Shown in pieces: positions 1 to 16,902 of a stretch of 64,000 nt of DNA. Positions within the stretch are counted from its first letter, which is position 1; each line of letters opens with the position of its first letter. Location: NCBI GenBank assembly GCA_025642075.2, contig JAODUO010000037.1:827501-891500 (forward strand). Direction: 5' to 3'. This DNA comes from Ridgeia piscesae (Eukaryota; Annelida; Polychaeta; Sabellida; Siboglinidae). Made by a program: the position numbers and the translations under genes. A model generated the notes under the pieces. That model was not told where the DNA came from and searched no databases. It saw only the letters and a program-made list of their open reading frames with translations.

Positions 1-329
1 CCACCGGTGCGGACTCCACCTGGCGCTCAGCTGGCTCGTCGAGATCACCGCCGACTGTCGCGCCCAGAACAAGCGCCGACTCGAAGGGATACCGCGGCAG
101 ATCTACGGGTGTGTGCTCGAGGCGATGCGAGTGGGATACGAACACCGCGAGATGACGAAGGTGAGCGCGCAGAACGTCGACGAGTTTGCAAGGTTCGTGC
201 GTACAGACATGGCGGAGCTGGTGCGGCAGTTCAGCGGAAGCCAGGTGCCAACGACTTCCGGCCAAGTAAATCTGCCTGATGTCTTCCGTCACGTCGTCGA
301 ATATGCCAACCGCCGTGGTTATTTGTGAT
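1..329 (+). CDS. 3' terminal exon of an unidentified protein-coding gene (partial)
   Basis: An open frame enters from the left edge (first full codon at base 2) and runs 108 codons to a TGA at 326-328. It ends ...FRHVVEYANRRGYL. The stretch is much richer in G+C and CpG than the flanking DNA and looks like biased coding sequence, including runs such as LHLALSWLVEITADC and FARFVRTDMAELVRQF that suggest amphipathic helices. The ATG at 113-115 is in frame but is probably internal, because the frame is open to the window edge. I see no catalytic motif, signal peptide or membrane span and do not recognise the family. No AATAAA is seen before the (TA)n tract at 517. That it is the coding end of a real gene is an inference from composition and frame length. 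Confidence 0.6.
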
Positions 330-515
330 CCCGCGAGATGAAGAAGCTGCACATACATGTCGGGTATCAGATGTTTAGTTTTTGTGAGAGTGTCACATGA
401 CAAACACTCGAGTTGTTGCGACCTTTTGCTATGTTACTTTATATGCTTCTGCTATTTCATATACTGCTACATTCTATGTCATAATATACCGGGATAAGAA
501 AACAGACATATGATA

Positions 516-516
<1 letters not shown>

Positions 517-576
<60 letters not shown>
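517..576. repeat. (TA)n microsatellite
   Basis: About 30 uninterrupted TA units. Confidence 0.97.
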
Positions 577-577
<1 letters not shown>

Positions 578-652
578 TTGAAAACATTTTTAATTTACTG
601 ACAAAATCAGAACATTATGCGGTGGCCAACTTGTGTTATATCGATACTATAA

Positions 653-696
653 ATACACACACGCGCACGCGCACGCGCACGCGCACACACGCGCGC

Positions 697-751
<55 letters not shown>
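653..751. repeat. CG/CA alternating microsatellite
   Basis: A block of CGCGCACGCGCA type sequence passes into a pure (CA)n run. The whole tract of roughly 100 bases alternates purine and pyrimidine, with the CG-rich end being the most Z-DNA-prone sequence in the window. Confidence 0.95.
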
Positions 752-753
<2 letters not shown>

Positions 754-1154
754 ACTTATTATTCTTAATGTTTTTATAATTATATTATTGTCAACACATT
801 ATATTTAAGTGATCCAACGTGTGATATATTTGAACTGAAACATTTAGATCGGTTGCCCAAAAGCTGCCGTGTCGGCCATATCATTTATTATACTAGAATA
901 TTATATATAAAAATATATTAACTGTTATTTGTCTGTCTATATTTACATATGTATACTTTATTTCGATGTGACCATAGACCCTATCATACCACACACATGC
1001 ACGCACACAAATGGGGTTAATTGATCGACAATTTTGAGACCACCCTGAAGAGGATGGTCTCAACATTTACAGAAAATGTTTTATGTTTTTGTCCCGAGGA
1101 AAAAATTGACCCCACCCTTATTCTATGTCTAACCCTAATTAGTGATTGCTTTAT

Positions 1155-1169
1155 CCGCTAGATGGCGCC
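1155..1169 (+). promoter_or_regulatory. CTCF-like motif, one mismatch
   Basis: CCGCTAGATGGCGCC differs from the core consensus only at position 3. Intergenic. Confidence 0.35.
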
Positions 1170-1415
1170 TGCGTTTAATTTAGTGTTCTCCAGTATTGTC
1201 TAACGCCAATGACGCAGGCCATCTTATACGCATTTGTCTTGTCGATGATGGCCCTGGATGATGCATTTTGTTTATTTATTCATCTATTTGATTTATTTTA
1301 TTGGTGTCATTTATCTATTTATCCATCTATCTATATCTGTATTTTATTCATTTAGTTATTAATTATGTTTAATTTATGTTTGTATTTTATTTATTTTATC
1401 CGTTACACACTTAAT

Positions 1416-1531
1416 CATCATCATCATTGTGCAGCCATAGTGTTCCGTGGCTGGGCGAAGGCCTCAGTATGCTGCTTCCACATCTGCCTGTCTTGCGTTA
1501 TCCTCTGCCAGATGGTACCTGTCACGTTCTT
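1416..1531 (+). repeat. Dispersed repeat, copy 1 (ATC-tailed)
   Basis: A run of ATC triplets followed by GTGCAGCCATAGTGTTCC and about 80 more bases matches, with scattered substitutions, the reverse complement of 18996-19104. Both copies have the ATC run at the same end, as expected for a retroelement with a short tandem-repeat tail (a SINE or LINE 3' end). Family unknown. Confidence 0.7.
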
Positions 1532-1802
1532 TGCTTCGTCTGTTCAATAACTGTACATGAGAACGCTTTATGAAGTTCTTTATTTGTGAGACATCTCCCA
1601 GACATACACTGTGGCTTTCATGCGACCACACCACAGCACAACAACAAGCCAACACAGGGAGGGCTCATTAACGCAATAAAGTTACAGTACCCTTCCAGTT
1701 GTCGTTTAGGTCATCTCTCTAACGTCTCTCCAGCCTTCCTCTAGGTCTTTTCCTTTCGTAGGGTTTCCATACATTTAACCTAATTTGTAGTTCACCACCG
1801 AT

Positions 1803-1817
1803 CCACCAGGGGGCTGC
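1803..1817 (+). promoter_or_regulatory. CTCF-like motif, one mismatch
   Basis: CCACCAGGGGGCTGC differs from the core consensus only at position 13. Intergenic. Confidence 0.35.
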
Positions 1818-2000
1818 ATGACCTTTGAGTATGACCTTGCTCCCAAGCAGAAGACCCAACATCCCTTCATCTTTATACGTACTCTACTACTTGCGACCAT
1901 CATTTATTATCTTTATTCAGAACAACACGGATAACAATAGCGTTTACATGTCCCAAGCCAATATTGCTACTCTCCGGCCAAAAGAAAATAGCAAAAAAAT

Positions 2001-2036
2001 ATACATAAAATATATATGCATATATATGCATATATA

Positions 2037-2094
<58 letters not shown>
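2001..2094. repeat. (TA)n microsatellite with TATATGCA units
   Basis: Three TATATGCA-type units lead into about 27 TA units, just upstream of the retrotransposon relic. Confidence 0.95.
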
Positions 2095-2095
<1 letters not shown>

Positions 2096-2146
2096 AAAGC
2101 TGTAAAGCCGGGGGCGGTGGTAGGGATAAGCTCCTGCTACCATTAA

Positions 2147-5040
2147 ATGCTTCCATGTGGCATGCGTAACAGTAAAGCCTCTGACGGCTCAAGTCCAGCT
2201 TCTGAACTTCCTGTGGCGAGACTGTTTATACTGACAGAAGGGGCAAAGGCGGGAATATCTGGCGCCTCAAAACCAGAAGATCCGAAGCTGGAATGTGGGA
2301 TCGATGATTGGGGTTTGCAAAAGAAGGAACATAGGAATCCTATGTGTGCAGGAAACTAAGTGGACCGGCAAGAGCGCAAGAGAGTTGGGAGAAGGATTTA
2401 AGATCCTTTACAGTGGATAGAAGAGCAGTAGAAACGGAGTGGGGGTCATTCTGAGCCCAGAGTTTAAAGAGAAAGTAGTTGAAATGTCAAAACCATCAGA
2501 CAGACTAATTAAGCTTAAACTGGTGATAGCTGGGGAGATATTCAGCATATGCCCCACAGAGGGGAGAAACAGAGAAGATAAAGGCGGAGTTTTTGAAAGA
2601 CTGGGAAGATGTGATGTCGAGAGTGCCAAGAACAGAGAAGATTGTAGAAGGAGCTAGCTGACCTAAATGGACATGTGGGGAAAAAATCCAAGTGTTTTTT
2701 CAAAGAGTGCATGGAGGAAAAGGATATGGCCAAAGGAACAGAGAAGGGGAGAAAATCTTGGAAAGCGTGGAGAGCCTAGGCTTGGTACTAGTGAGCGCTT
2801 TCTTCAACAAAAACGAAGCGCATCTAATCACTTATAAGAGTGGAGGGAACAGCTCACAAATTGATTTCATCATGACACGAAGAGCTGATCTGAAGGAAAT
2901 GCGAGACTGCAGGAGAGGAGGTTGTATCTCAGCATCGGCTGCTATGTGCAGTCCTGAGGACAAAAGAAGCAAAACGTAGAAGGACCAGAGAAAAGAGGAT
3001 TAAGATCTGGACTCTGAAGGGAGAAAAAGTGACGGAATACAGAGACAAAGTGGAAGAGGAATACCAGCTGGAGGCAGACACTAATGCAGAAGAAAGTTGA
3101 TAATTACTTAAGAAAGTCGTCAGCAGAAGAGATATGTGGAACCACCAAAGGAGGGATACACTTGGAGAGGGAGACCTGGTGGTGGAATGAAGAGGTACAG
3201 GAGAGCCTGAGAAGGGAAAAGGATGCATTCAAGAAATGGCAGATGCAGGGTGGAAACGAACTGAAGGAGGCGTATAAGAACACGAAGAGAGAGAGGCAAA
3301 AGCTGCAGTAGCCAAAGCTAAAAACGAGGCATACAAAGAGTGGCATGACAAGCTGGGAACAGAGGAAGGTGAGCGGATGATCTACAAGGTGACAAAGCAA
3401 AGGGCAAGATCAAGAAGAGATATTGGGGAAGTGAATGTGATTAAAGACCAAGTAGGGGAGATGCTAACAGATGAGGTAAAGATCAAAGAGAGGTGGAGAG
3501 AGTATTTCAGCAACCTACTAAATGTAGAAAACGCCAGGGAACAGCTTGGAGAAGTATCAGCAGTAGAAGGACCAATCCAGGAAATATCAAGGGAAGAGGT
3601 GAAGAAAGCCATAGAGAGCATGAAGAAGGGAAAAGCAGCAGGATGCTCAGGCCTCCCGATAGACCTTATGAAACACCTAGGGGAGAGTGGAGTGGACATG
3701 ATGCATGAAATACTGAAGAGTTTGGGAAGAGGAACAGATGCCAGAAGAGTGGAAGAAAAGTGAGATTGTCCCCATATACAAGCAAAAGGCGGACCACTAG
3801 AATGTGGGAACTTTAGAGGCATTAAGTTGTTGGAACATGGGACGAAGATATTTGAGAAGATTGTAGAACGCAGACTCAGTCAACAACATGCAATTTGGAT
3901 TTAGTCCAGGGAAAGGTAAACAGATGCAGTATTTATCATACAACTGCAAGAAAAACACATAGAAGTGCACAAGGATTTATTCCTTACCTTCGTCGATTTG
4001 GAAAAAAAGCATATGACAGGGTGCCCAGGGATCTGGTGTATTGGTGTCTGCGAAGGAGAGGGGTCCCAGAGAAGCTAGTGAGGCTAGTAGAAGCAACATA
4101 CCACGGAGCATCAACATTAGTGAGAACCATGCATGGCTTAATTGATGAGTTTCCCATCAAAGTTGGCCTACACCAAGGATCAGGGCTAAGCCCATTCCTG
4201 TTTATCGTAGTACTAGATGTCATCAGCGAAGAGTTCAGGCGCGGGTTGCTACGTGAGCTGCTGGTTGCTGACGGTCTGGCAGTAGTAACAGACACAGAGG
4301 AGGAGATGGCTTGGTTGGCAGATTGGGATGGGTAGCAAGGGACTAAAAGTTAACATCGGGAAAACGGAAGTGATGGTCTGCAGCAGGAGAGGAACAAAAG
4401 CAAACATCAAAGACAGCCAAGGCACAAGCCTCAGACAGGTGAATAAATTCAAATATTTAGGTGTCACCATCAGTGAAGAAGGAGGATCAGGGGAAGCAGT
4501 AAGAGCAAGAGTCAGTGCAGTGTGGGGCAAATGGAGAGACCTATCCGGAGTTATCAGTGACAAGAAAATGCTAAGGAAATTAAAGATCAAGCTCTACATG
4601 ACTGTCATTAGACCAGTACTTCAGTACGGAGCAGAATGTTGGACATTTAGAAAGAAGGAGGAACAGATTCTCGAGAAAACAGAGATGAGGATGTTGCAAA
4701 GAATTAAAGGAGTAACACTGAGAGACAAAGTAAAGAGTGTGGACATCAGAAAGGAGCTAGGAGTGACTAGTATACAAGAGAAAGTTAGAGAAATGAGACT
4801 ACGCTGGTATGGACACATGCAGAGAATGGAAGAAAACAACGAAGTGAGAGCAGTTGTTGGCAAGAGAAGGCCAGGAAAAAGACCAAGGGGGAGACCAAGA
4901 GGGAGATGGATGGATTGCGTCCGAAGGGATATGCAGGCACTGCGGATCACCCCGGAGGATGCTCAGGACAGAACATTCCGGAAATCAAGAATTTGGGGCA
5001 CTGACCCTACCTAGTGGGAAAAGGCGAAGAAGAAGAAATA
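2147..5040 (+). mobile_element. Degenerate RTE-like non-LTR retrotransposon
   Basis: Conceptual reading on the plus strand, across several frameshifts and stops, shows an apurinic-type endonuclease followed by reverse transcriptase. Endonuclease pieces: RSWNVGSM and LCVQETKW (2280-2375), an ILSPEFKEKVVE piece with SDRLIKLKLV (2440-2540), DLNGHVG (about 2660-2680), and LITYKSGG with SQIDF (2824-2870). RT pieces: KGKAAGCSGLPIDLMK (about 3630-3670), YDRVPRDLVYW (about 4010-4045), GLHQGSGLSPFLF (about 4165-4205). The catalytic box is damaged: VADGLAVV replaces the usual xADD form. The C-terminal part (4328-5014) has KFKYLGV, PVLQYGAECW, LRWYGHMQRM and a GRPRGRWMDC box. The copy ends in a GAA-rich then TA microsatellite tail, as RTE-like elements often do. 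The assignment to RTE or a related clade is from recalled motif similarity. The copy is dead and lies in intergenic DNA. Confidence 0.85.
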
Positions 5041-7365
5041 TATATATATATATATCATAAATATATATTATATCATAATACATTGTTATATTTGTATATA
5101 CGTTGTGCTTCTCGACAATGTAGTGCATATATACAGGCATCTCAGTGACATTGTAGAGTAGAACAGTTTATAGTGTACCTCCATCAAATAACTGCTGAAA
5201 CTGACGTTTACAGGTAGACATAGCAAAATAATTGTACAAAAACACAAAATTGTTTGATAGGGATAAGAATATTTTTTAATAGGCAATATTCAAATATATT
5301 AATGACTATGTATGTTGTGTTGTGCGGTGAATAGAATTAATGTGTATTCACAAGCAAGCATTTGATAGAAGCCTTTGTTGGATTAAATATATAAGGATTA
5401 CAGCAATCATTCTTTGTGCTGAAAGTAAAATTATTATGTAGCATGATTACAAGTTATTGATTTGTGAGGCTTAGTCTATTACAAATCCTACCCTGGTGGG
5501 TGGATTAGCTACAAGTCTGACATTTTATACATGGAACTAATGCTGCCACTCAGACTTAGTCACAGGTTTAAACTGGGGATTAAAATCTGGACCAGTTTTT
5601 GGCATATCGGGAATAAATAATGTTTATTATTATATGGACTTGGATATTATGTTTAGTATACTCTGATGATGTGTTAACATTATGAAACCAACTTTTCAGC
5701 AATTGATATGATAATTAATTTCCTTACTGCATTTTCTACAAGTGTGTACATTCAGATATACTTAAATAAGTTATATTTAAACAATTATTTATTTAAATAA
5801 TTAACACAGATGGAACTCGCTGGTGAAGATAACTAGCAACTGGATTGTGGTAAAATTACTTATATGCATTTAAGCTTTTTTAAACAGTTGATTTAAAGAA
5901 GAACCAGCAGTAGGACACCTCAATGAATAAAAATATAGTTATTACAGCTTTATTGCTTCACATTTAAGTCATGTATCCGTACTGTGTGCAACTCTGGGAT
6001 GTGCGGTGACCACTGCTATAAGGATCATGGTCCCTGCGTCTTATGATGATAAGAGTAAACCTATCACAACCTGAACTGTTTATGAAATGATACATACATG
6101 TTACATATGAATAGGTGTATTAGTTTTATTAAATATTGGTACACAAACACCGGTGTTAAAATCACAAGAAAGCATGTTGCACTCTTCTGACTGCAATCTA
6201 TGTACTGTATACATAAAAACATGACATTTAAACAGAATGCTCTTTCAACAATCCAATATGTCCTCATACAATATGGACAAGACATCCATCTTAGTCAATA
6301 GTTGGTAGCATAAAGGACAGCATCAGATAAAACATAAATTGCAGGTAGACATCATATAAAATAAATTCTGATTGCTCCATGCCGACATAATGATATCACA
6401 ATCAGTATACCTGGTAGTCTTAAATAAATTCGGATTAAAACCGTGTAGACAATCGTTTCTTCAGAGTACATAATGGTACTGATAAATACTTTGCTGACTT
6501 GGTTACGAGGACATTCGTATGATTTTTGTTCACAAGTTGCATATAAATTTGTGCGTAATTAAGAGACGTTAGATTATGAAAACATCATTTAACCATTATT
6601 TTTATAATATACCGGGTAGGTCAACCAGCCTGGGTTACCAGTTCAAACGTCAACCAGTTTAGGTTACCTTCATTTACTGCTACTTGTACTCCTACAAATC
6701 AATCCAACTGAACAGTATTGAATAAGCAGATGCAGATGCATGTTTTGTTTGACTACTATGTATCTGAGAGTACAACATGGGGCACTTTAGGCGTCATCAC
6801 ATTGCAAATAGGACGGAGACTAGACCTGTACATTTATTGCAAATAGCAAATCTACACACATTCCACCATTGATAAGGAGAGCATGTACACATGTCATATA
6901 TAAATTACATGACTAACGGTAGTAATAACTTGTGTACATAAAACTACACACACGCCTGGTTACGGTGTACACAAATTACAACTGTATCACTGGTAAATGA
7001 TGTGGTGCACATATGTCATACATTTGCCTTTGCTCATAATGATAAACATACTCTGGATATTAAAATTCATTTATGTTTATGAATGTCCTGATTACAACAG
7101 TTGTACAACCTTTGTAAATACAAACGTACACAAATTCAAACAATGGTATTACACTTGCCAAAGCCATATTTGCCATTAATGTGTACCAATGAGATAAGGC
7201 TATACATATTCAGTTATGATCAACAGTTCTATTTATGACAAGTGTGGCCTGTGCCACACAAACTCAACATGTGAACGCACATTACATACAACTACAATTC
7301 CCAACTGTACGTAGCTGCCATCACTGATGTGCAACGAGCACAGACTGAACGACGACCACAGACAA
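5041..7365. other. Intergenic DNA, probably including the 3' UTR of the FAM210B-like gene
   Basis: AT-rich and without a supported open frame. On the minus strand several AATAAA hexamers (plus-strand TTTATT at about 6832, 6125 and 5949) could end a long 3' UTR of the gene at 7366. The sequence does not say which is used. No repeat family recognised. Confidence 0.5.
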
Positions 7366-10300
7366 TCACTTTGGCTTGGGGGCCTTCAGGAAGCCAATAC
7401 GGCGAAGATATCGCACAATGAGAGGTGCTGATGCCAATGTGATTCCCATGCGGACAGGAACAAACATTTTGTGAAACGCATAGGCGATGACGAACGTGCT
7501 TGCTCCAGCCACCACTTTTGTGTTGAAGTCTGCAGGCAGCAAGTTTAACTTGGTGATCAATGACACCAGGTCGACACCACTGCAAAACAAATATAATTTT
7601 ATTAAATATTTATTTTATTTGATTCATTTAAATTTAAATCTTCATAATTAATGTGAAGCACTTTGATTGGCATTTAATTACTTAAAAACCGCTATATTAA
7701 TAAACAAAATTATTATTACAAAAATGCTCTTACTTGTGAACATAGGGTAATTATGCCCATTATTGGATAGTACCATTTATTGGACACATAGTCTTAAAAA
7801 TACCATTAAAATTATATAAGAATAAGTAGGCTCTGAGAATAAGTAAGGCGGAAATCACACAAAATTATATCACATAACCAGAGGCTGACCACATTCCTCA
7901 TCTTGTTTTCATTTCACTGAATGAAGTTAAAAGAGGAGTTTTGTAAAGAGATGTGCCAGGGGTACTTGGATGGAGCCCAGCATAAGTGTCAAGCTTCACA
8001 TCACTTTGTTTAAAACATGGGTGTCATCACCTAGCAAATAACATTGACATCTTGGTGATGCCACTGAGCTGTCCAACATGTAACAGTACATGTAACAGTG
8101 TGTCACTGCAAAAGACACCACAACTTTACAACCGTACCTACACATATCACCAAAGCACCAAACATTAACAAGCCAGTGACATCCAGACAATGAGACTGTA
8201 AGTTTGTGTAAACACTACAACGTTGTGGCTGAGTACAGGACAAAGTGCAGTTATCTAGTTTGGCCTTTGAACTTGTATTGTTAAACGTACCAGTCTATGT
8301 TATGAACATAGGCTCAGAGAAGAAAAGAAGAGCTCTATTTCAGGGTTTCTATGCAACTCCAAAAATATAAGTCCTCAAATTAAAAGAAGGTTTTAAAAGA
8401 TCATAACAATGCTTATCATGCATAGATTTACCATCACAACACAGAAGATAACAGGTGGCAATTAGTATAAAGACTATTTGAAGAAAACTTATAATTCTAA
8501 AAATGTGTGCCTTAAACACTGTATATTAACATGGACCTCCAGTATCTTTAGAAAGTAGACACAATTTTTCTATTCGCTTCAGTTCCACTGCCCAGGATGT
8601 AGTAGATATCCAACATTTACAAATTTAGAGTAACGGCTGAAACATACATAGCTTGATAGAAAGACAACCTGGAAATTGAAAACAACACAGCTTGGAAAAC
8701 TACGAGTTTTGTTTACTTTCCAGTGCCTACATGTATGAGTAAAACTTATCTTATTTTCATCCAAACAAATATGCCATCCTGCCATCCTTGGCCTCACTAC
8801 AGATGGATCATGTAGTGACATATATTCATGAGTGCCTTGTAGGGCTTTATGCAGTATCACATTTTTGTCAGTCACATATTTTTGTGGACACTGTCACATG
8901 GATGTCAACTGTTAAGCCAGTTTACAAACTTTAAATGTTTTGTTTTAACCTGAAATGGACTACAAACACACATGCGACACCATTTACACTCATTTCTAAG
9001 GCATAACTGACAATATCTATGATTTTCGAAGACTTTTTTTACCTGTCCATCCATATTTCTACCTGTCCAAATGATGGGTGGACAGGTCGCTGCATAAAGC
9101 TATGGACTGCCATGAGACCGACACACAACTGAAATATTAGGAGTTTCTTGTAAGCCTGCTCAAGTTGATTGATGTCTAGATAATAGATAAGCCTACAAAC
9201 CAGACAGCATTTGCATTTTGAAACTCTCCTTATATTTAATGGCATTTATTTTAATGATGAAGTTTCTTACTGAATCATTATTTTAGGGAGTTAAATTGTG
9301 TCCTGGGTAAACCAGGAACATGTGTACTTACCTACTGACAAGCGTATAACATATGCCCAATGATATGAGTGATATACAGATATGGAAGACGACAACCACT
9401 GTTCCATATTCCTTCACCATCTGTTTAAATCGTTGCATCTGACTCAGTTCTGTCGCTCCATCGTGCCCTTGTTCATGTGTAGAACCCTTGGAATCATCAG
9501 ACGCCTTTGATACATTTGCGTCATAGTAATGCACCAAGTCCTGCAGTACTTTCTCGCGGTCTTCCAGCAACTCTGTGATTGACTTCTTCCCACAGTGTAG
9601 CTTCTTCAGTTGCTCTTCACAGTCCGTGAACCGGTAATGTTTGCACAATTCAAGGTATTGCTCCAGACCATGACAGTCGAGATCCTGAACGCCTTCAGGG
9701 CATGGTCTGCTATGGACGGGTTGCATTTCTACACCCCCAAACCCCTCCTGGATACCCTGAGCGGTAAACGGACAAAATGTGGTATCTCCGGGTGGGAGAT
9801 CAAGACCATACAGCTTGTAGTTGTTAGCAATGCTTTCAATCAGTTGTCGCTGCTCAGCAAACACTTGCGACATTGATTTATCACCAGCCGTCAGGTGATG
9901 GATTTGTTCCACGCACCCTGGCAGGCAAAACTCAATGCAGTTATTAGACCATTCATTGAATGCACCATATTCGTGCTCTTCCAGCGTGTCAGGGTATGGA
10001 ATGTCATTTTGACTCTGAGTATCTGTTTTGTGGCTAACACTGGAATATCTTCCGAACTGCATCAAGGGTGCCACCTTTCCCGCATCAGAGACAGAGAGGC
10101 CTACCCCAGGTGACATATTTGTCATTGTATGTGAGGCTACGCCATTTTGTATTGGCGGTCTTGCAAGAGTGCCTATGTATCTGCGACAAGTTTGGACAGA
10201 ACATCGGACATTTGTTTGACTGTTTATCGTAAGAGGACGCGTTGCGATTCGATGAAGCCCTACCGGGTGTCCACCCTTGGCCTTGGACCAACCCTCAACG

Positions 10301-10383
10301 ATCGCAGGCGCAGCCCTGGGGCTGGACGACGCGATCCTGCTTACTGCAGATGTGCTCACCAGCCGGCTTATCAAACCAGCCAT
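7366..10383 (-). CDS. FAM210B: FAM210B-like mitochondrial DUF1279 protein, two exons
   Basis: Exon 1 is 10383-9332 and exon 2 is 7579-7366. Donor AG/GTAAGT and acceptor TTTGCAG/T join as ...TLVS-SGVDL with no frameshift, giving 421 residues. I chose the ATG at 10383 (context AAAATGG); an in-frame ATG at 10413 would add 10 residues. The N terminus MAGLISRLVSTSAVSR is arginine/serine-rich with no acids, like a mitochondrial presequence. The DUF1279 region (about 315-421) has MVKEYGTVVVVFH, a hydrophobic span with ISLISLG, then SGVDL, a second span with FVIAYAFHKMFVPVR, and LIVRYLRRIGF near the end. These match vertebrate FAM210B more closely than FAM210A as I recall them. Family knowledge: mitochondrial membrane proteins linked to iron, erythroid and energy metabolism. 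Odd: human FAM210B is near 190 residues. The extra length is an N-terminal extension with an internal repeat (residues about 149-193 and 242-290). Confidence 0.9.
7580..9331 (-). other. Intron 1 of the FAM210B-like gene
   Basis: GT-AG intron of 1.75 kb. It contains copy 1 of the three-copy MITE-like repeat (8843-9103) and, at about 7640-7700, a short segment related in inverted orientation to 25094-25142. Nothing else coding is seen. Confidence 0.85.
8843..9103 (+). repeat. MITE-like repeat family, copy 1
   Basis: About 260 bp. GCTTTATGCAG at 8844-8854 is the exact inverse of CTGCATAAAGC at 9090-9100, so the copy has 11-bp terminal inverted repeats. The interior (AACTGTTAAGCCAGTTTAC, GACTACAAACACACATG, AATATCTATGATTTT, a run of GTCCATCC-type words) is shared with 26249-26490 and, inverted, with 55383-55673. 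No clear target duplication seen. Confidence 0.8.
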
Positions 10384-10514
10384 TTTGATCATTTTGCAGC
10401 AGTTATTTCTCAACTAACTTGAATATGCTGCCGTATGTACGCTACTTCTTAACTCGAAGCGTCGTAGCGTAGCTGTCAACAAAGTCATCAAAACAAACAC
10501 ACGCGATCCCTTCC

Positions 10515-10545
10515 AAAAGCGTTTCCGGAAGCCGGTGACTGGTTC
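10515..10545 (-). promoter_or_regulatory. ETS/GABP-like site upstream of the FAM210B-like gene
   Basis: A TTCCGGAAGC core (palindromic TTCCGGAA) sits about 140 bp upstream of the start codon. CCGGAAG is the core for ETS factors such as GABP/NRF-2, which often serve nuclear genes for mitochondrial proteins. The role here is inferred from motif and position only; no TATA box or initiator was identified. Confidence 0.3.
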
Positions 10546-11691
10546 TCTGCACAACCACTAGGGGATCGAATTAGTATTTAGTTTCGCATTTTCAAAAACT
10601 CAATAAAATACTTTTACATTTTAATAATAAGCTATATCCTAAGCTAAAGCATATAAATCACAAATGACAAAACGTCGAAATGTGCAGGTCTTAGGCACTG
10701 AACAGAGTTTCACTTTGGATCTTAGTATCTAAATAAAGTTTAGTATTAATTATTCATACTTAATTAATCTGATTCATTTGTATTAGCTATTGTTCATTAT
10801 AATATAATAGATTCTATGTGCCCATTTATGCACAGCACAGCTGCACAAAAACTTGTGTGTGTACATCAACTACAAATAAAATGCAAACGCATGTGGTGCA
10901 AATATCAAAAATTGAAGTGCTTGTATAGTGCACAGTGCAGTGGGGCTTCATGCTTATCAGATGTTACTGGTTCATTTACACCAGTCGGAGTCAAGGATTC
11001 TGCATACAGTTTGAGCAGGATCGTTTTATATATGTGAGGAGTGTAAAACATGATATTCCATTTTCATGAAATTTGTATATTTTTGGCGAAGAATTAAAAT
11101 TAAAGATGCATTGTGCACCACACCTCAGCCTCTCCTTTGATATAAAATACAGACATTGTGATTTAATATATATATATATTTTTTAAACATGGTAATTAAC
11201 ATTAATATATGTACACAAACATAATTCCTAGTACATTCCTTCTTCCCTTGAAATTACTATACATTAAATTGTTCTTCAATTTTTTCTTGCATAGAAGGTA
11301 TAAATGGGCTAACTAAATCTTGCCTCACCTTGTTTAACTAACTTGCTCAATTGACCTTTCACATTATATACAATAAACTGATGCCTTGGCAAGCCTACAT
11401 ACCTGAATATGGGTCATCATGCATGCACCCATTTCCGCACACACCCACTCATGAAATAAGGATTCAGTGAAATCCCAATTAAGGGAACGTTTGCAAAGTT
11501 TAGTGCATTTTAAAAACAATGAAACTATATTTTTTTCCATTTGTTTTCACTGTGTCGACCCCACTAGACATCATCACCTGACCTGCTGGTTAAGACTCAT
11601 CCCACTACACAGTATTTGCAACCTGCAACTTCATCTTCATGGTTTGTTTGCTGTCTTTGTCATCGTCCATTCATGACTGTCACTTATGACG
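10546..11691. other. Intergenic DNA between the FAM210B-like gene and dysbindin
   Basis: AT-rich, no supported gene. The right part is expected to hold the dysbindin 3' UTR on the minus strand. I could not fix a polyadenylation site. Confidence 0.5.

Positions 11692-16902
<5,211 letters not shown>

Larger units (their letters stand above)
330..2146. other. Intergenic DNA with microsatellites and repeat relics
   Basis: No gene seen. The stretch holds a (TA)n tract (517-576), a CG/CA alternating tract (653-751), an imperfect hairpin-bearing segment (about 1008-1110), a dispersed repeat copy (1416-1531), two CTCF-like motifs (1155-1169 and 1803-1817) and a second (TA)n tract (2001-2094). Confidence 0.6.
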
